17,612 nucleotides of DNA from Desulfobacteraceae bacterium UBA5623 (GCA_002424495.1 DIKH01000415.1:1-17612), one strand, 5' to 3'. Positions 7,004-13,749 are shown, counted from the stretch's first letter. Notes: generated from the sequence alone by a model not told the origin. Program-made: numbers and translations.

Positions 7004-9721
7004 CTAGGCAGTTAAACCGGCCAGCACCGCTTCTGGCAACGCAGGCAACTTGGTAATCCTCACCCCGCAGGCGTTATTAATCGCATTTATGATGGCAGCT
7101 TGGGGAGTGGTTAAGGGCAGCTCTCCACAGCCGCCGGCGCCAAAGGGGCCGTCCTCTCGAGGTGTCTCCACATAAATGATTTCCATATCATCGGGGATTT
7201 GCTTGATATATGGAAAGCCTGCTCCGGCCATCGAAGAATGCTTTTCAATGTCCTCAAATTCTTCATAGAGCGCCAGCCCGACACCCTGCGCCAGCCCTCC
7301 ATAAAGCTGGCCGTCTACAACCAGCTTGTTGTTTATCTTCCCAATGTCAGCAACCAGTGTCATTTTCAGAACTTTTGTTTTACCGGTTTTAGTATCCACT
7401 TCCACTTCCGCCATGAAAACTCCGTACATGTGGGCTCGTAGCGTATTGCCCTGGCAGTTCTCATCCAGATGATCACATTGATTTGCCCAGCCACCGGTTT
7501 GGACAACCGGAATATTTTCTTTTATCATCTCCTCATATGTGCGATAAGTTCCATCCTGTTTGAGCATGGCCTTTAAAAGTAACTCGCACGCTACCTGAAT
7601 GGCGCGACCGGTTACGAACTGAGAGCGGCTGGCGACTGAACCCATATTTTGAGGTGTTTTACTCGTATCATTCATCACAAGCCTGATCTTCTCAGGGGGC
7701 ATGGCGATCGGCCGCAGGGCCTCGTGGGCAGTTCCCAAAACCCCCATATCAGCCCCCTGACCATGGTATTCCCAGGTGACATAAACTGTAACACCGTTGT
7801 CGGGCATTAACTCTATCCGTGCTTCCGCACCGTCTACACCGCCCAACCCGGAGCCAAAGATGCCGATGGAAATGCCGACTCCACGCTTCTTCCCGGAGGT
7901 TGATTCCTTCTTGGCCTTTTCCAATGCCGTTTTATACTTCGGCCGTAATATGTCTAGCATTTCGGGCAGGCTGTATACATCAGGTTTCTGGCTTGTTGGT
8001 GTAGTGGATCCCGGACGATAGACATTTTTATAACGCAGTTCCAGTGGATCAATACCGATTTTTTCAGCCAGTTCATCCATGAGTACTTCAGAGCAGAACT
8101 CAACCGCAGTTGAACCCATGCCTCTAAAGGCACAGCCCTGGGCGTGATTGGTATAGACGGTTCGAGCCTCCCCCCTGATATTCGGGATGTGATAGCCCGC
8201 GCCCATATACTGGGTCCCCATCATGGCGGTTAAATCTCCCAGTTCGGAGTAAGGTCCATGCCCTATTGTGGCGTCCTCTTCCATGGCCATGAGTTTACCG
8301 TCTTTATCCGCCGCTAATCTCAATTTTGAAGAGGTTGGTGATCTCTTACCGGTCATAGTCATCTGCTGGCGGTAGTCATATCTCAGGAAAACCGGCCTGC
8401 CCGTAGCAAGACAGGCGACGCCTAAAAGAGGCTGTGATGTGATCGTGGCCGCACAACCAAAATCTCCTCCGGGTGGATTCTGAACCATAACCAGCTTAGT
8501 CGGTTCAAGCCCGATGCTCATGCAGACCTGAGCAGTGTGCATGTAAAGAATAGCGGACTTGGAGCAAATAACCAATGTACCTTCCTCATTGATATAAGCA
8601 AAGCCGACATCAGGCTCGACAGGCATATGCGGATGTCGTTGATGATAGAATTCGTCTTCCACCACGTAATCAGCTTGCTCAAAAATAGGTCCCGTATCTT
8701 TTCCCTTGGCGATCTTTTGAACAAAATAGACGTTAGGTGTCCCCGGATGGATTTCCATGGCGTCTTCATCCATAGCGGCCTGGGCATTCATATATGCCGG
8801 TAGTTCTTCCAACTCTACCTTTACTTTCTCAGAGGCTGCCTTAGCATGGGCTTCAGTATCCGCACAAACTATTGCTAACACGTCGTCATAATGGAATATC
8901 TTTTTGTCGTTTAGAATCGGGCGATCCTGAGCATCGGCCTTGCTGGTAGGCATGCTCATCAATGTAGGAATACGATTACTGCCCCGGACGTCTTTGTGAG
9001 TGACAATTTTAAAGACCCCGGGCATCTTCTCAGCCTCTGATGTGTCAATGGAAATGATATTTGCGTGGGACACCTTAGCCTGGACAAGCGCCAGTTGTAA
9101 AGTGTCAGCAGGCAATTGCAGCCCTTTATCCGCCCCAAAGTCCCAGGTGCCGGTAACCTTGGCAACTCCACTGGGACGAGGGTACTTGCTGCCCCAAAGC
9201 CTGCCGTCTTCCGGGGGCTGATATGAAAGTTTGTCAATAGTCATTTCACCGCGCATGACTTTTGCCCCATCCATGACAGCATCCACCAACTGTTTATAGC
9301 CCGTGCAACGGCAGGCATTTTTATGCTGGTTGAACCAGTCTCTTGCTTCTTCTCGGGTCGGGTTGGAGTTTTCATCCAACAGGGCCTTTGCAGATACAAT
9401 AAAGCCGGGAGTACAAAATCCACACTGAGCGCCACCGTGAAGTACCCAGGCCGATTGCAGCGGATGGAGATTCGACGGCGTTCCTATTCCTTCAATTGTG
9501 GTAACAGCAGCGCCATCGGGAACTCGCTTCATCTTGGTGATACAGGAACGGACAAGCTTCCCATTCATAATAACGTTGCAGGCGCCACATTGACCTTCAT
9601 TGCAACCCACTTTCGTCCCGGTCAGCAATAGTTGCCCACGCAGGACATCAGCCAGCGAGGCATCCGGTTCCACAATTAATGTCCTGTTAACTCCGTTGAT
9701 CTTGAAAGTTTTTCTAATCAT
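7004..9721 (-). CDS. mop: Mop-type molybdenum aldehyde oxidoreductase
   Basis: This 905-residue, single-chain xanthine-oxidase-family enzyme oxidises aldehydes to carboxylic acids in the cytoplasm. Two [2Fe-2S] centres are visible: C40/C45/C48/C60 and C100/C103/C137/C139, the same numbers I recall for D. gigas Mop (907 residues). No FAD domain lies between the iron-sulfur and molybdenum parts, as in Mop. The molybdenum region includes QNPPGGDFG, GRPVFLRYDYRQQ, CAFRGMGS and the C-terminal GCGELPLTTPQAA with the likely catalytic E867. The cofactor is probably molybdopterin cytosine dinucleotide. The start has a strong ribosome binding site (AAGGAGGAG, five bases upstream). It leads a six-gene operon behind a ModE-like operator. 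The aldehyde substrate is not evident. Confidence 0.95.
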   Translation of the reverse strand: MIRKTFKINGVNRTLIVEPDASLADVLRGQLLLTGTKVGCNEGQCGACNVIMNGKLVRSCITKMKRVPDGAAVTTIEGIGTPSNLHPLQSAWVLHGGAQCGFCTPGFIVSAKALLDENSNPTREEARDWFNQHKNACRCTGYKQLVDAVMDGAKVMRGEMTIDKLSYQPPEDGRLWGSKYPRPSGVAKVTGTWDFGADKGLQLPADTLQLALVQAKVSHANIISIDTSEAEKMPGVFKIVTHKDVRGSNRIPTLMSMPTSKADAQDRPILNDKKIFHYDDVLAIVCADTEAHAKAASEKVKVELEELPAYMNAQAAMDEDAMEIHPGTPNVYFVQKIAKGKDTGPIFEQADYVVEDEFYHQRHPHMPVEPDVGFAYINEEGTLVICSKSAILYMHTAQVCMSIGLEPTKLVMVQNPPGGDFGCAATITSQPLLGVACLATGRPVFLRYDYRQQMTMTGKRSPTSSKLRLAADKDGKLMAMEEDATIGHGPYSELGDLTAMMGTQYMGAGYHIPNIRGEARTVYTNHAQGCAFRGMGSTAVEFCSEVLMDELAEKIGIDPLELRYKNVYRPGSTTPTSQKPDVYSLPEMLDILRPKYKTALEKAKKESTSGKKRGVGISIGIFGSGLGGVDGAEARIELMPDNGVTVYVTWEYHGQGADMGVLGTAHEALRPIAMPPEKIRLVMNDTSKTPQNMGSVASRSQFVTGRAIQVACELLLKAMLKQDGTYRTYEEMIKENIPVVQTGGWANQCDHLDENCQGNTLRAHMYGVFMAEVEVDTKTGKTKVLKMTLVADIGKINNKLVVDGQLYGGLAQGVGLALYEEFEDIEKHSSMAGAGFPYIKQIPDDMEIIYVETPREDGPFGAGGCGELPLTTPQAAIINAINNACGVRITKLPALPEAVLAGLTA

Positions 9722-9871
9722 TATGACTCCTCCTTGTCATTAATAGTTAATATTTACTGTGTGTTAAGTCGTTCTAAAATGGGCTTTGACACATGTCTTC
9801 AATTTCTATATCATGGCCTCTTGAAAAGCATGCGGCCTCGCTTTGTTTTTTATCCTTATAGGTGTATGTGG

Positions 9872-9900
9872 TGAATAATACATAAATATCGTTATGTCAA
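9872..9900 (-). promoter_or_regulatory. Candidate promoter of the aldehyde oxidoreductase operon
   Basis: On the minus strand a perfect TTGACA (9900 to 9895) is followed after 17 bases by TATTCA (9877 to 9872), a weak -10. The -35 box lies inside the ModE-like palindrome at 9890-9913, so a bound protein would block it. Confidence 0.45.
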
Positions 9901-9913
9901 TATAGATATAACG
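9890..9913. promoter_or_regulatory. ModE-like operator, site 1
   Basis: Half-sites CGTTATGT and ATATAACG are separated by eight bases. Ten of twelve base pairs are symmetric, and three more symmetric pairs extend it to 9887-9916. The half-site sequence and the 8-8-8 spacing match the E. coli modA ModE operator as I recall it (CGTTATAT, eight bases, ACATAACG). Position upstream of a molybdoenzyme gene supports molybdate- or tungstate-responsive control. Sulfate reducers also have TunR-type oxyanion regulators, which could be the protein that binds. Confidence 0.6.
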
Positions 9914-9988
9914 ATAGGCTAAAAAACATTCGCTGCATAGCAAAGGGAAAAAAGGCCCAAGAAGAATTTTGGAGATTTTTTTGTAATC

Positions 9989-10012
9989 CGCTATGCCAAT
10001 ATTGACATATCG
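9989..10012. promoter_or_regulatory. ModE-like operator, site 2
   Basis: Half-sites CGCTATGC and ACATATCG are separated by CAATATTG. Ten of twelve base pairs are symmetric. It matches site 1 in 19 of 24 positions over 9992-10015 compared with 9893-9916. Its centre lies 190 bp before the formate dehydrogenase remnant, about as far as site 1 lies from the oxidoreductase start. Confidence 0.58.
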
Positions 10013-10030
10013 AAAATTGTTTGTTAATTT
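10002..10030 (+). promoter_or_regulatory. Candidate promoter of the formate dehydrogenase remnant
   Basis: A perfect TTGACA at 10002-10007 lies inside operator site 2 and is followed after 17 bases by TAATTT (10025-10030), a poor -10. The mirror-image arrangement with the leftward promoter gives it some support. Confidence 0.38.
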
Positions 10031-10190
10031 ACTTCCCTGAAAAAATCATAAAAGGCCATTTATAGATGTTTAAGGTAGTTCTATTTACATAAATGCGATT
10101 ACTAAGAATAAGTGAACCTAAAGCTTTTTAATCGCAAAATAAAGAAATCAAACATTTTGGATGATTTCTTATTGGAGGAGATTCTAAAAA

Positions 10191-10931
10191 ATGGCTGACA
10201 ATAAAATATTAATAAATGGCAGACAAATTTTGTTCTATTCCGGAGAGACAATCCTTGAGGCCGCATCACGATATGATATTTCAATCCCTACCCTTTGTCA
10301 TTTAGAGGAATCTGCACCCAATGGGAAATGCAGGATATGCGTTGTGGAAATCGAAAGGGAAAAAGAACTTAAAACCGCCTGTAATACGCCATGTGCGGCA
10401 GACATGGTGATTAAGACCGAATCAGGAATGGTGGTGGCGGACAGGAAAAAGACGTTGAAGGCTCTGATTTCCTCCGGGGATCACAATTGTGCTGCAGCGA
10501 ATGCATGGCATTTGCACCGGACCAGTTTTCAGATTGCCGGACAGAATTATGACCATACCGGGAAGTTTTGCCCCGCATGGGGTGATTGCAGATTGCAGGA
10601 CCTTTTGTACTATTATTATGCCAGACAGAAGGAACCGTTTGACATGAAACAGTGTTTACAGAAAGAGATCGTGAACCCATTGATCGAGAGGGATTTCTCA
10701 AAATGCATATTATGTGGCCGGTGCGTTAGTGCCTGCAATGAAGTACAGGTCAATCGCGTTATCGCTTTTTGCGAGCAGGATGGCCTGGAAAAAATTGGCA
10801 CAAAAAATAATACTTCTTTTTCGGATTCTGATTGTGTGTTTTGCGGTGCATGTATCCAGGCATGCCCAGTGGGTGCCCTTTCTGAAAAAGAAAGCGGTGT
10901 GCAAGTGGTGGCGGCCATGAGAAGTCATTAA
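10191..10931 (+). CDS. Formate dehydrogenase alpha, N-terminal Fe-S module (truncated gene)
   Basis: The 246 residues correspond to the N-terminal electron-transfer part of FdhA/NuoG-type proteins. They hold a [2Fe-2S] ferredoxin domain (C36, C47, C50, C64), a His-Cys cluster region (H98, C100, then FCPAWGDCRLQDL with C127/C133), and two [4Fe-4S] ferredoxin motifs (C172/C175/C178/C182 and C215/C218/C221/C225). In a full gene the molybdenum or tungsten catalytic domain follows at once. Here the frame ends at 10931 after about 10 unrelated residues, and the expected catalytic-domain start is found in another frame downstream. GGAGGAG ten bases before the ATG is a good ribosome binding site. All cluster ligands remain, so a stand-alone electron carrier is possible, but decay of a once larger enzyme is more likely. 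Confidence 0.82.
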   Translation: MADNKILINGRQILFYSGETILEAASRYDISIPTLCHLEESAPNGKCRICVVEIEREKELKTACNTPCAADMVIKTESGMVVADRKKTLKALISSGDHNCAAANAWHLHRTSFQIAGQNYDHTGKFCPAWGDCRLQDLLYYYYARQKEPFDMKQCLQKEIVNPLIERDFSKCILCGRCVSACNEVQVNRVIAFCEQDGLEKIGTKNNTSFSDSDCVFCGACIQACPVGALSEKESGVQVVAAMRSH

Positions 10932-11205
10932 AATCTATACAACCTGTCTATATTGCGGCGTGGGATGTCAGCATTTATTGAATATAAAAGACAAAAGGAT
11001 TGTTTAAGTAACAGGTGTTGAAAATGGGAAACCCAATTAGGGCAGGTTGTGCGTTAAAGGTCGTTTCGGATATGATTTTATCTGTTCGGAAAAGCGATTG
11101 AAAAGCCCCCTGATCTGTGAAGATGTTAATAGTATGGAAGATATTGATCGGATTATTGAGGCTATGTCTGCAATAGCCAAATCAAGACCTTCTCAAGTTA
11201 GATAA
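10885..11205 (+). pseudogene. Decayed formate dehydrogenase catalytic-domain stub
   Basis: In the frame one base forward of the preceding gene, the text reads KWWRP, stop, EVIKIYTTC, LYCGVGCQHL, NIKDKRIV, stop, VTG, GKPN, stop, GRLCVKGRFGYDF, RLKSPLI. This is the conserved [4Fe-4S] start of FdhA molybdopterin domains (consensus like GRPWEV, TTCPYCGVGC, GRLCVKGRFGYDF). The frame change falls in the A-rich run 10885-10893. The stops are TGA at 10918 (where the family has Trp), TAA at 11005 and TAG at 11038. After KSPLI the similarity ends; the rest, to TAA at 11203, reads EDVNSMEDIDRIIEAM and is unlike formate dehydrogenase. Roughly 600 or more catalytic residues are missing. Confidence 0.85.
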
Positions 11206-11228
11206 AAGGCGATGGATAGTATTTTTTT

Positions 11229-11270
11229 CTCTTCGTTATGCTTATCATGGCGTAACGAAGAGCGTTTTAA
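11229..11270 (+). terminator. Stem-loop, probable terminator after the fdh remnant
   Basis: CTCTTCGTTATG (11229-11240) pairs with CGTAACGAAGAG (11251-11262) around a ten-base loop: eleven Watson-Crick pairs and one T-G. CGTTTTAA follows, a weak U-run. It sits 40 bp before the SDR start, so it could instead act in the SDR leader. Confidence 0.5.
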
Positions 11271-11302
11271 TAATTAACCATAAGACTAAGAGGGAGGGGA
11301 TT

Positions 11303-12097
11303 ATGTCTCTGGAAAAAAAGATTATAGTTGTAACCGGAGCAGCATCAGGTATAGGCGCTGAGACCGCCAAAACGCTCAAGGCGCAAGGTGCAACTGTTAT
11401 TGGTGTGGACATCAACGAGCCTAAAAATGTTGATCAATATATAAAGGCGGATCTCGGAGATCCAGCCTCTATTGTTGCAGCGGTTGAAAAGATTCCAAAG
11501 GGAATTGACGCCCTGTGCAATATTGCAGGTCTTCCGCCGTCAAAAGGCCTGGTCCCGGTAATAAAGGTCAATTTCTTAGGGCTAAGGCACTTCACTGAGC
11601 AGCTTATAAATAAAATGAATAATAATGCATCTATCGTCAACTTGGCCTCTCTTGCAGGGGCAGGCTGGCCTGAGGCTGGAAATCAAATCAGGCCGTTCCT
11701 TAAGTTGCGTGATTTCAATGGAGTTGAGGCTTTATGTAATGAGCTAGGCATTGATGACGGCCGCGCCTATTCTTTTTCAAAAGAGCTAGTAATAGTGTGG
11801 ACCATGATCAATCGCTGGACCTGGCGTGACCGCGGAATCAGGATGAATTGCATTAGCCCTGGGCCTGTAGAGACTCCTATACTTCCGGATTTTCTTGAAA
11901 GCTTTAAGGAAAATCTTGAGAAGGACAAGGATGTGATGGATCGCTTTGGCCGGCCGGATGATATCGCCCCTGTGGTCGCCTTTATGTGCAGCGATACAAG
12001 CGCCTGGATAAAGGGAGTGAATATCCCATGCGATGCAGGCATGACTGCGCATGTGCTTACTGAGATGTTCGGCTACGCAAACGCCGCGGGTTTTTAA
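11303..12097 (+). CDS. SDR of the 3-alpha-hydroxysteroid/coniferyl-alcohol dehydrogenase type
   Basis: This 264-residue short-chain dehydrogenase/reductase interconverts an alcohol and a carbonyl with NAD(P). Visible are the nucleotide-binding TGAASGIG (11-18), D36 at the end of the second strand (favouring NAD), CNIAG in place of NNAG (72-76), and the catalytic S116, Y156 and K160 (YSFSK). The 40-residue distance between Ser and Tyr, instead of about 13, and the NCISPGPVETPIL block match Comamonas 3-alpha-hydroxysteroid dehydrogenase as I recall it (S114, Y155, K159), and proteins annotated as coniferyl-alcohol dehydrogenases. The ribosome binding site GGGAGGGG lies just before the ATG. The substrate is unknown; steroid, aromatic and other secondary alcohols are possible. 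Confidence 0.85.
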   Translation: MSLEKKIIVVTGAASGIGAETAKTLKAQGATVIGVDINEPKNVDQYIKADLGDPASIVAAVEKIPKGIDALCNIAGLPPSKGLVPVIKVNFLGLRHFTEQLINKMNNNASIVNLASLAGAGWPEAGNQIRPFLKLRDFNGVEALCNELGIDDGRAYSFSKELVIVWTMINRWTWRDRGIRMNCISPGPVETPILPDFLESFKENLEKDKDVMDRFGRPDDIAPVVAFMCSDTSAWIKGVNIPCDAGMTAHVLTEMFGYANAAGF

Positions 12098-12141
12098 CTC
12101 AGACTTGTAACTTACGATCTCATAGACGCTATGGACATCTG

Positions 12142-12360
12142 GTGACTGTGCCAGGACCATTTTGGAGCAAATTTTTCTATCAAGGCAACTTCACACGTGG
12201 GTTTGGTCTGTTCCATGCCCTAAATGCTGAAAGGCTCGGACTGCATGACGGAGATCCGCAGAATTATGCCTTAACCAAAGGCACGGTTAACAAATGGAGC
12301 CAGATCATCAATGCAAAACCAATTGAGCTTAATCCATCGGCCTTAGCCGACGATAGTTGA
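12142..12360 (+). CDS. Unrecognised short ORF, possible gene remnant
   Basis: The 72-codon frame (GTG start) contains the ordered-looking text VPGPFWSKFFYQGNFTRGF and NAERLGLHDGD. I do not recognise it. No ribosome binding site precedes the GTG, and the frame stays open upstream into the end of the SDR gene. It may be the C-terminal end of a longer protein that has lost its beginning. There are no cysteine motifs and no membrane segment. It lies on the same strand as the SDR, 44 bp after it. Confidence 0.3.
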   Translation: MTVPGPFWSKFFYQGNFTRGFGLFHALNAERLGLHDGDPQNYALTKGTVNKWSQIINAKPIELNPSALADDS

Positions 12361-12396
12361 CTTGGACAGAGTGTAGAGAAACCGGGCCAGGATGTC

Positions 12397-12423
12397 AAGG
12401 GCCAGCGAAAAACGATGGCCCTT
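12397..12423. other. Stem-loop without U-tract
   Basis: AAGGGCCA (12397-12404) pairs perfectly with TGGCCCTT (12416-12423) around an 11-base loop. AAAAGGCCCC follows instead of a U-run on the plus strand, so I do not call it a terminator. It may be a transcript-end or protein-binding structure between convergent genes. Confidence 0.4.
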
Positions 12424-12470
12424 AAAAGGCCCCTGACCGCCTTTGTTTTCAGGGCAAGTGTCTCCTGCTA

Positions 12471-12510
12471 AAAGAAAAAAGGAAGACCTTCCGGCCTCCC
12501 CTTTTCTTTT
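12471..12510 (-). terminator. Probable terminator of the ParA gene (possibly bidirectional)
   Basis: On the minus strand, 21 bases or more past the ParA stop, GGAAG and CTTCC form a tight hairpin followed directly by TTTTTTCTTT. On the plus strand the same block ends in CCCCTTTTCTTTT, so it may also stop transcripts from the SDR side. The core stem is short (five pairs, two-base loop), but flanking A and T runs can lengthen it. Confidence 0.5.
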
Positions 12511-12530
12511 ACATCTATACTCTTAACTTC

Positions 12531-13526
12531 CTATGCTTCCTCATAATTATAATCCGGTAATGCATTGGATGTATCTGTCACAATTGCTTCAACCATCTCT
12601 GAGAATGTTGACCTTTGCTCAGTGAGATAGGGATCTTCTCCTGTGTCAAAAACAGGCTGCCCGATCAGATCTGATTTTGATGTCACATCAATATACTCTT
12701 CTGTTTTTTGTAACATATCTTGCGCTAAGCTCAATGAATTAAGGCGTTGATATGTAATGGCTGTATCTGAACGAAAGATTTCCTCCGCCAGGTTTTCGTA
12801 ATCTCTATGGCCAAGGGAATTCTTATCATAATCCCCGACAGGCAACCCATAATCAACCGTTTCTCTGAGGCGGATATTGTAACGAATTACAGTTTCAAAG
12901 ACATTGTCTCCAAATTCCTTTCTGACTTTTTCCAGCACGACCCTGGAGTATCTGGTCCTGGAATCATACATGGTGATAAGGGCGCGAGATCTGATTTCAT
13001 GACCGGTTTTTTCATTAAGAAGAATGATTAGTTCAGTTAATTTGGAGACGCCACGGAGAGAAAAGAGACTCATATCGATGGGGATGATTACTTCATCAGA
13101 TGCCCTAAGGGCATTAAAACAAAGATGCCCTATGCTGGGGGGGCAGTCAATGATGACATAATCATATGGCTGCTTAAGGGCCTGTATGGCATTGAAAAGT
13201 CTGTCCTCCCTGCCCTCTACCCCTGAAAGCTCCTGTTCGACGACACTGAGAAGCAAGCTTGCAGGCGCAAGATCAAGGTTGTCTTTTATGTGTATTAGTA
13301 TGTCTTCAATTTGTACATTGTCATTTCCCTTTGGAGATATGACATCATAAATGTTTTTTTCAAGATCAGACGGTCTTATATTCAACCCCATTGTCGCATG
13401 GGCCTGTGGATCAAAATCAATAAGAATAACCCGTTGCCCTTTCATAGACAAAGAAGATGAAAGGTTGATGGCAGTAGTTGTTTTGCCGCAACCCCCTTTT
13501 TGATTTGCACTTGCAATAATTCTCAT
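12531..13526 (-). CDS. ParA/Soj-family ATPase, orphan
   Basis: This 331-residue protein belongs to the ParA/MinD P-loop ATPases that position DNA or other cargo in the cell. Visible are the deviant Walker A KGGCGKTT (10-17) with the signature lysine at K10, the switch I DFDPQAHATMG motif, and Walker B YVIIDCPPS. The usual ParA domain ends near residue 255. About 75 further residues, acidic and without a recognised motif, form a C-terminal tail. No ParB or parS-like partner is visible: both flanking genes are metabolic. A strong ribosome binding site (AAAGGAGG) precedes the ATG. It could be a chromosomal cargo-positioning ParA, or a remnant of a mobile element. It is transcribed towards the SDR gene. 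Confidence 0.88.
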   Translation of the reverse strand: MRIIASANQKGGCGKTTTAINLSSSLSMKGQRVILIDFDPQAHATMGLNIRPSDLEKNIYDVISPKGNDNVQIEDILIHIKDNLDLAPASLLLSVVEQELSGVEGREDRLFNAIQALKQPYDYVIIDCPPSIGHLCFNALRASDEVIIPIDMSLFSLRGVSKLTELIILLNEKTGHEIRSRALITMYDSRTRYSRVVLEKVRKEFGDNVFETVIRYNIRLRETVDYGLPVGDYDKNSLGHRDYENLAEEIFRSDTAITYQRLNSLSLAQDMLQKTEEYIDVTSKSDLIGQPVFDTGEDPYLTEQRSTFSEMVEAIVTDTSNALPDYNYEEA

Positions 13527-13619
13527 TCTCTTCCTCCTTTTATCAGATTATGTTCTTTTTTTATTAGAAGAACGATTCGGTACTCTATAACAAAAGAAAT
13601 GAGAGTTTGCAAGGAAAAA

Positions 13620-13664
13620 CACGACATATTGTATTTTTATTTTGAAAATCACAATTTATTGTAT
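13620..13664. repeat. Two 15-bp direct repeats, 30 bp apart
   Basis: CACGACATATTGTAT (13620-13634) and CACAATTTATTGTAT (13650-13664) match in 12 of 15 positions and start exactly 30 bp apart, about three helical turns. The second contains the palindrome ACAATTTATTGT. They lie between the divergent ParA and fabG-like genes, about 95-140 bp upstream of ParA, and could be a regulator's paired sites. The region is AT-rich, so chance is possible. Confidence 0.35.
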
Positions 13665-13699
13665 GACTGCCGCTTTTTTCAGTCCTTTCGCAACTGTCC

Positions 13700-13729
13700 T
13701 TGACATATATGAAGGCCATAAAATAAGAT
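13700..13729 (+). promoter_or_regulatory. Candidate promoter of the fabG-like gene cluster
   Basis: A perfect TTGACA (13700-13705) is followed after 18 bases by TAAGAT (13724-13729), four of six matches to the -10 consensus. It would give a leader of about 75 bases before the ATG at 13812. Confidence 0.42.
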
Positions 13730-13749
13730 GCCTTGCATTTCTCCGCGTT

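Larger units (their letters stand above)
9722..10190. other. AT-rich divergent promoter region without genes
   Basis: These 469 bases separate the leftward aldehyde oxidoreductase operon from the rightward formate dehydrogenase remnant. I see no coding sequence. It holds two related 24-bp palindromes about 99 bp apart, each containing a TTGACA box directed to the nearer gene, leaving leaders of roughly 150 bases on each side. I looked for a molybdenum-cofactor riboswitch in the leftward leader and recognised none. Confidence 0.7.

Noticed and set aside
9323..9631. Antisense open frame of 102 codons within the aldehyde oxidoreductase gene
   Set aside because: It lies entirely opposite the conserved [2Fe-2S] domains, has no ribosome binding site and no recognisable family pattern. 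Similar long antisense frames lie opposite other real genes in the window.
9722..9870. Molybdenum-cofactor riboswitch in the leader of the aldehyde oxidoreductase operon
   Set aside because: The leader is long enough, but I could not assemble the paired elements of that riboswitch. GCATGC and GGCC palindromes there are too short to count.
10918..10920. In-frame TGA in the formate dehydrogenase stub as a selenocysteine codon
   Set aside because: The position matches a conserved tryptophan (GRPWEV-like), far before the selenocysteine site of formate dehydrogenases. TAA and TAG stops follow in the same frame, and the frame itself is shifted from the N-terminal part.
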